Assembly: GCA_902772565.1 (NCBI GenBank)
Contig: CACYBJ010000025.1
Coordinates: 1 to 6,397 of the forward strand
Reading direction: 5' to 3'
Source: an uncultured Lachnospiraceae bacterium
GTDB lineage: Bacteria > Bacillota > Clostridia > Lachnospirales > Lachnospiraceae
DNA length: 6,397 nt
The notes under the pieces: generated by a model
The model's input: only the letters and a program-made list of their open reading frames with translations
Database searches by the model: none
What the model was told of the DNA's origin: nothing
Part shown: piece by piece, positions 4,625-6,397 of the stretch
Numbering within the stretch: position 1 is the first letter of the stretch
Layout: each line of letters opens with the position of its first letter
Made by a program: the position numbers and the translations under genes

Positions 4625-5680
4625 ATGAAAGTGAATCTTAATGCCCTGCTCGTACTTGCATTTCTCTTTTTCTGTGGCAGTCTGGCAGGCTGGTTTCTTG
4701 AATTTTTTTACAGAAGATTTAAAAAAGCCAATGTGGAAAAGAAGTGGGTCAATCCCGGATTCCTTCAGGGGCCTTACATTCCTCTTTACGGTTTCTCTCT
4801 TGTAATGCTCTTTCTTATGGCCGGAATTCCTGTGGGGTTCATACATAATGACATAGCAAGAAAACTGGTGCTCTTTGCATGCATGGCTGTGGCCATAACG
4901 CTTGTGGAATACATAGCCGGTCTGATCTTTATAAAGGGGATGAATATCAAACTCTGGGATTATTCCGATTGTTGGGGCAACATCCAGGGAATCATCTGCC
5001 CGTTGTTTTCTTTTTACTGGATGTTACTCAGCGCACTTTACTATTTTGTAATACATCCGAAAATCGTTAACAGCATATACTGGCTGGCCAATCATCAGAC
5101 CTTTTCCTTCTTTGTGGGATTCTTTTACGGTGTATTTGCCATCGATCTGGCTGTGTCTCTTAACATACTTGTCAAAATCAGACAGTTTGCACGCGAAAAT
5201 CAGATACAGGTTCGTTACGAAGAGTTTAAGGACAGCGTAATCAGAAAGAACGAAAATCTTATGATAAGAATGCGCTTTATGTTCCCTGTAAGACCTTCTT
5301 TATCATCTTTCTCACAGGCTCTTAAGGAGTACTTTGAAAGAGAGAATAAGACATCGGTGTTACAGAACATAATTGACGGAACCATAGACGGAACCAAAGC
5401 CGTTGCTGAAACCGTGGTGGGAGGAACCAAAGCGGTGGCCGGCGGAGTGATTGAAGGCACCAAGGCCGTAGCTGGCGGAGTTGTAGGCGGTACAAAGGCC
5501 GTAGCCGGCGGAGTGATCGAAGGCACCAAGGCTGTGGCAGAAGGAGTTCTTGAGGGTACCAAGGCTGTAGCCGAAGGGGTAACCAAAGCAGTGTCTTCAG
5601 GATTTTCCGAGGAAAAGGAGAATCATACCGACGAAGAAGCTTCCGCCGAGGCAGATGCGGAATCCGATAAAGAAAACTAA
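4625..5680 (+). CDS. CmpB-like putative ABC transporter permease (PF06541 type) with 11-residue repeat tail
   Basis: A 351-residue membrane protein. Hydrophobic segments near residues 6-25, 51-72, 80-104, 120-145 and 158-184 give about five membrane helices. GWFLEFFYRR, NPGFLQGPYIPLYG, VEYIAGL and the LWDYSDCWGNIQGIICPLFS stretch match the PF06541 'putative ABC-transporter type IV' (CmpB) family. No ATPase partner is nearby, so transport is family-name inference only. The cytosolic part is unusual: a basic helical linker (about 185-250), five and a half copies of GTKAVAxGVxx (256-320), and an acidic tail (328-351). The repeats resemble the 11-mers of synucleins and LEA proteins, which form amphipathic helices on membranes; that parallel is my inference and does not imply homology. 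The ATG at 4625 is preceded by AAGAAAGTGAT, which resembles an extended Shine-Dalgarno sequence. Confidence 0.87.
   Translation: MKVNLNALLVLAFLFFCGSLAGWFLEFFYRRFKKANVEKKWVNPGFLQGPYIPLYGFSLVMLFLMAGIPVGFIHNDIARKLVLFACMAVAITLVEYIAGLIFIKGMNIKLWDYSDCWGNIQGIICPLFSFYWMLLSALYYFVIHPKIVNSIYWLANHQTFSFFVGFFYGVFAIDLAVSLNILVKIRQFARENQIQVRYEEFKDSVIRKNENLMIRMRFMFPVRPSLSSFSQALKEYFERENKTSVLQNIIDGTIDGTKAVAETVVGGTKAVAGGVIEGTKAVAGGVVGGTKAVAGGVIEGTKAVAEGVLEGTKAVAEGVTKAVSSGFSEEKENHTDEEASAEADAESDKEN
5390..5584 (+). repeat. 33-bp in-frame tandem repeats encoding 11-residue units
   Basis: Five full units of 33 bp (5390-5554) and a partial sixth encode GTKAVAETVVG, GTKAVAGGVIE, GTKAVAGGVVG, GTKAVAGGVIE, GTKAVAEGVLE and GTKAVAEGV. 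The GTKAVA core is invariant, while codons differ between units (for example ACC and ACA for Thr, GCC, GCG and GCT for Ala). The protein repeat therefore seems older than a fresh duplication and kept by selection. Copy number may vary between strains. Confidence 0.92.
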
Positions 5681-5802
5681 ACACGCAAACCGATAAATAA
5701 ATCAGAGCAATAAATAAAATACACATCGAAAGAAAACGAAAGCAAAATCCGATAGTAAGATTAAAAGAAAAACTTATATCATAATTGAAAAAAATAAAGA
5801 AA

Positions 5803-5830
5803 TTATTTGTCTTTTAGGGTAAAATATAAT
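5803..5830 (+). promoter_or_regulatory. Candidate promoter of the GH31 gene
   Basis: A perfect -10 TATAAT (5825-5830) lies in a very AT-rich stretch, with a poor -35, TTATTT (5803-5808), 16 bp upstream. The next strong ribosome binding site is GGAGGG at 5861. The weak -35 suggests that an activator or a catabolic signal may assist. No terminator is visible between the stop at 5680 and this promoter, so some read-through from the membrane-protein gene is possible. Confidence 0.55.
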
Positions 5831-5835
5831 AACCC

Positions 5836-5851
5836 GCGGTAATAATACCGC
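5836..5851. promoter_or_regulatory. Dyad/hairpin at the start of the GH31 transcript
   Basis: GCGGTA (5836-5841) and TACCGC (5846-5851) form a perfect 6-bp stem around ATAA. It sits 6-21 bp after the -10 box, so it would be a hairpin at the very 5' end of the mRNA or a dyad operator next to the start. It lies in an otherwise AT-rich region. Its position fits either repressor binding or protection of the 5' end; which of these applies cannot be read from the sequence. Confidence 0.5.
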
Positions 5852-5860
5852 AGACAGTAC

Positions 5861-5866
5861 GGAGGG
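5861..5866 (+). promoter_or_regulatory. Ribosome binding site with doubtful start choice
   Basis: GGAGGG is strong, but the first in-frame ATG (5868) is only 1-2 nt away, closer than the usual 5-9 nt. An in-frame TTG at 5874 has about 8-nt spacing from GGAGG. Either could be the real start; the protein would differ by two residues. Confidence 0.6.
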
Positions 5867-5867
5867 T

Positions 5868-6397
5868 ATGAATTTGAAAACTTTTGAAGAAAACAAAAAA
5901 CTGGTGATAATTAACGGAACCGAAAGAACCGTTATTGAAGCCTGGGGCAGAGATTCGCTGCGCGTTCGAATGACCAGAGAAGCTCAGATGGATTCCAACG
6001 ATTGGGCGCTCACCGAAAAGGTGGAAGAAACCGATCCCGTGATTACATTTGAAGAAGTGGATACTACCGACCCATGGTATGCATCCGACGAATGGGCAAA
6101 GTACCATCAGACCGGAACAGTATCCAAAATCACAAACGGAAAAATAACAGCAACCGTTAATCCCGAGGGCTGGATTTCATTTACCAACGACAAGGGCGAA
6201 ATCCTTACGGAAGAATACTGGAGAACCAGGGACAGAATCAACCGTTACTGTACTTCTCTTCGTATAGTTGGAAGAGAATTAAAGCCTCATCAGGGCTCAT
6301 CGGATTACTCGCTGACAGCAAGATTCGAAGCCTATGAGGATGAGAAAATCTTCGGAAGGGGCCAGTATCAGGACAAGAATCTGAACAAGAAGGGCTC
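5868..6397 (+). CDS. Glycoside hydrolase family 31 (alpha-glucosidase/alpha-xylosidase type), N-terminal part
   Basis: The frame is open from ATG 5868 to the window end (176 codons plus 2 bases), so the gene continues beyond it. The translation begins MNLKTFEENKKLVIINGTER. It shows the beta-rich N-terminal domain of family 31 enzymes: TVIEAWGRDSLRVRMTRE (about 21-38), GTVSKITNGKITATVNPEG (83-101), ISFTNDKGEIL (103-113), and DEKIFGRGQYQDKNLNKKG (158-176). The last matches the 'E..FG.GQ.Q...L..KG' stretch before the catalytic barrel. The catalytic aspartates lie downstream, outside the window. The GQYQ...LNKKG variant resembles enzymes annotated as alpha-xylosidases, which release xylose from xyloglucan pieces; substrate assignment is tentative. 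No signal peptide is visible, so it is probably cytoplasmic and acts on imported oligosaccharides. It has its own promoter and leader hairpin. Confidence 0.87.
   Translation, partial: MNLKTFEENKKLVIINGTERTVIEAWGRDSLRVRMTREAQMDSNDWALTEKVEETDPVITFEEVDTTDPWYASDEWAKYHQTGTVSKITNGKITATVNPEGWISFTNDKGEILTEEYWRTRDRINRYCTSLRIVGRELKPHQGSSDYSLTARFEAYEDEKIFGRGQYQDKNLNKKG

Noticed and set aside
4556..4846. 96-codon minus-strand frame overlapping the membrane protein start
   Set aside because: It overlaps the well-supported membrane protein on the other strand and its divergent promoter region, and has no recognisable features.
5215..5586. Minus-strand frame with PSATALVPS-type repeats
   Set aside because: It is the antisense image of the 33-bp repeats in the membrane protein gene; a repeat length divisible by three keeps every frame open.
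5786..5812. AT-only inverted repeat (AAATAA/TTATTT) as a terminator for the membrane protein gene
   Set aside because: A 6-bp A/T stem is too weak for an intrinsic terminator and overlaps the GH31 promoter region.
5814..6107. 97-codon minus-strand frame opposite the GH31 start
   Set aside because: Shadow of a recognisable GH31 N-terminal domain; it runs through the promoter and leader hairpin.

Overview
The window looks like chromosomal DNA from an anaerobic Gram-positive bacterium of the Lachnospiraceae (Butyrivibrio/Pseudobutyrivibrio-like, possibly a rumen or gut plant-fibre degrader). This is inferred from several signs: strong AAGGGAGG-type ribosome binding sites, a Firmicutes-type LexA box, a UmuC-like polymerase paired with a YolD-like protein, a DUF6472-type four-cysteine protein, a CmpB-like membrane protein, and a family 31 glycosidase. 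No phage, transposase, tRNA, rRNA or CRISPR was seen.

Layout: (1) 1-146 holds the last 23 codons of an ABC exporter and its strong intrinsic terminator. (2) 147-615 has no credible gene. It contains a GC-rich, highly structured block with two identical 30-bp direct repeats 92 bp apart, followed by a ~187-bp element closed by long interrupted inverted arms. (3) 616-4257 is a LexA-controlled operon: promoter, SOS box over the predicted start of transcription, Y-family DNA polymerase, YolD-like protein, a small unrecognised protein, and a very compact SF1 (UvrD/Rep-type) ATPase. (4) 4341-4544 on the minus strand is a small Cys4 protein, divergent from (5) 4625-5680, a five-helix CmpB-like (PF06541) membrane protein. 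Its C-terminus carries five and a half 11-residue repeats reminiscent of synuclein or LEA helices. (6) 5681-6397 is an AT-rich promoter region, a 5' leader hairpin and the N-terminal third or less of a GH31 alpha-glucosidase/alpha-xylosidase.

The most coherent system is the SOS operon. DNA damage would release LexA from the box at 651-664 and express a mutagenic polymerase with a clamp-binding motif, its YolD partner, the small protein and the mini-SF1 ATPase together. The polymerase-YolD pair is a known arrangement. The addition of an 84-residue unknown and a stripped-down SF1 protein with altered motifs III and V is the part that may be undescribed. Two other unexplained signals are the structured intergenic element at 147-545 and the 11-mer repeat tail on the membrane protein.
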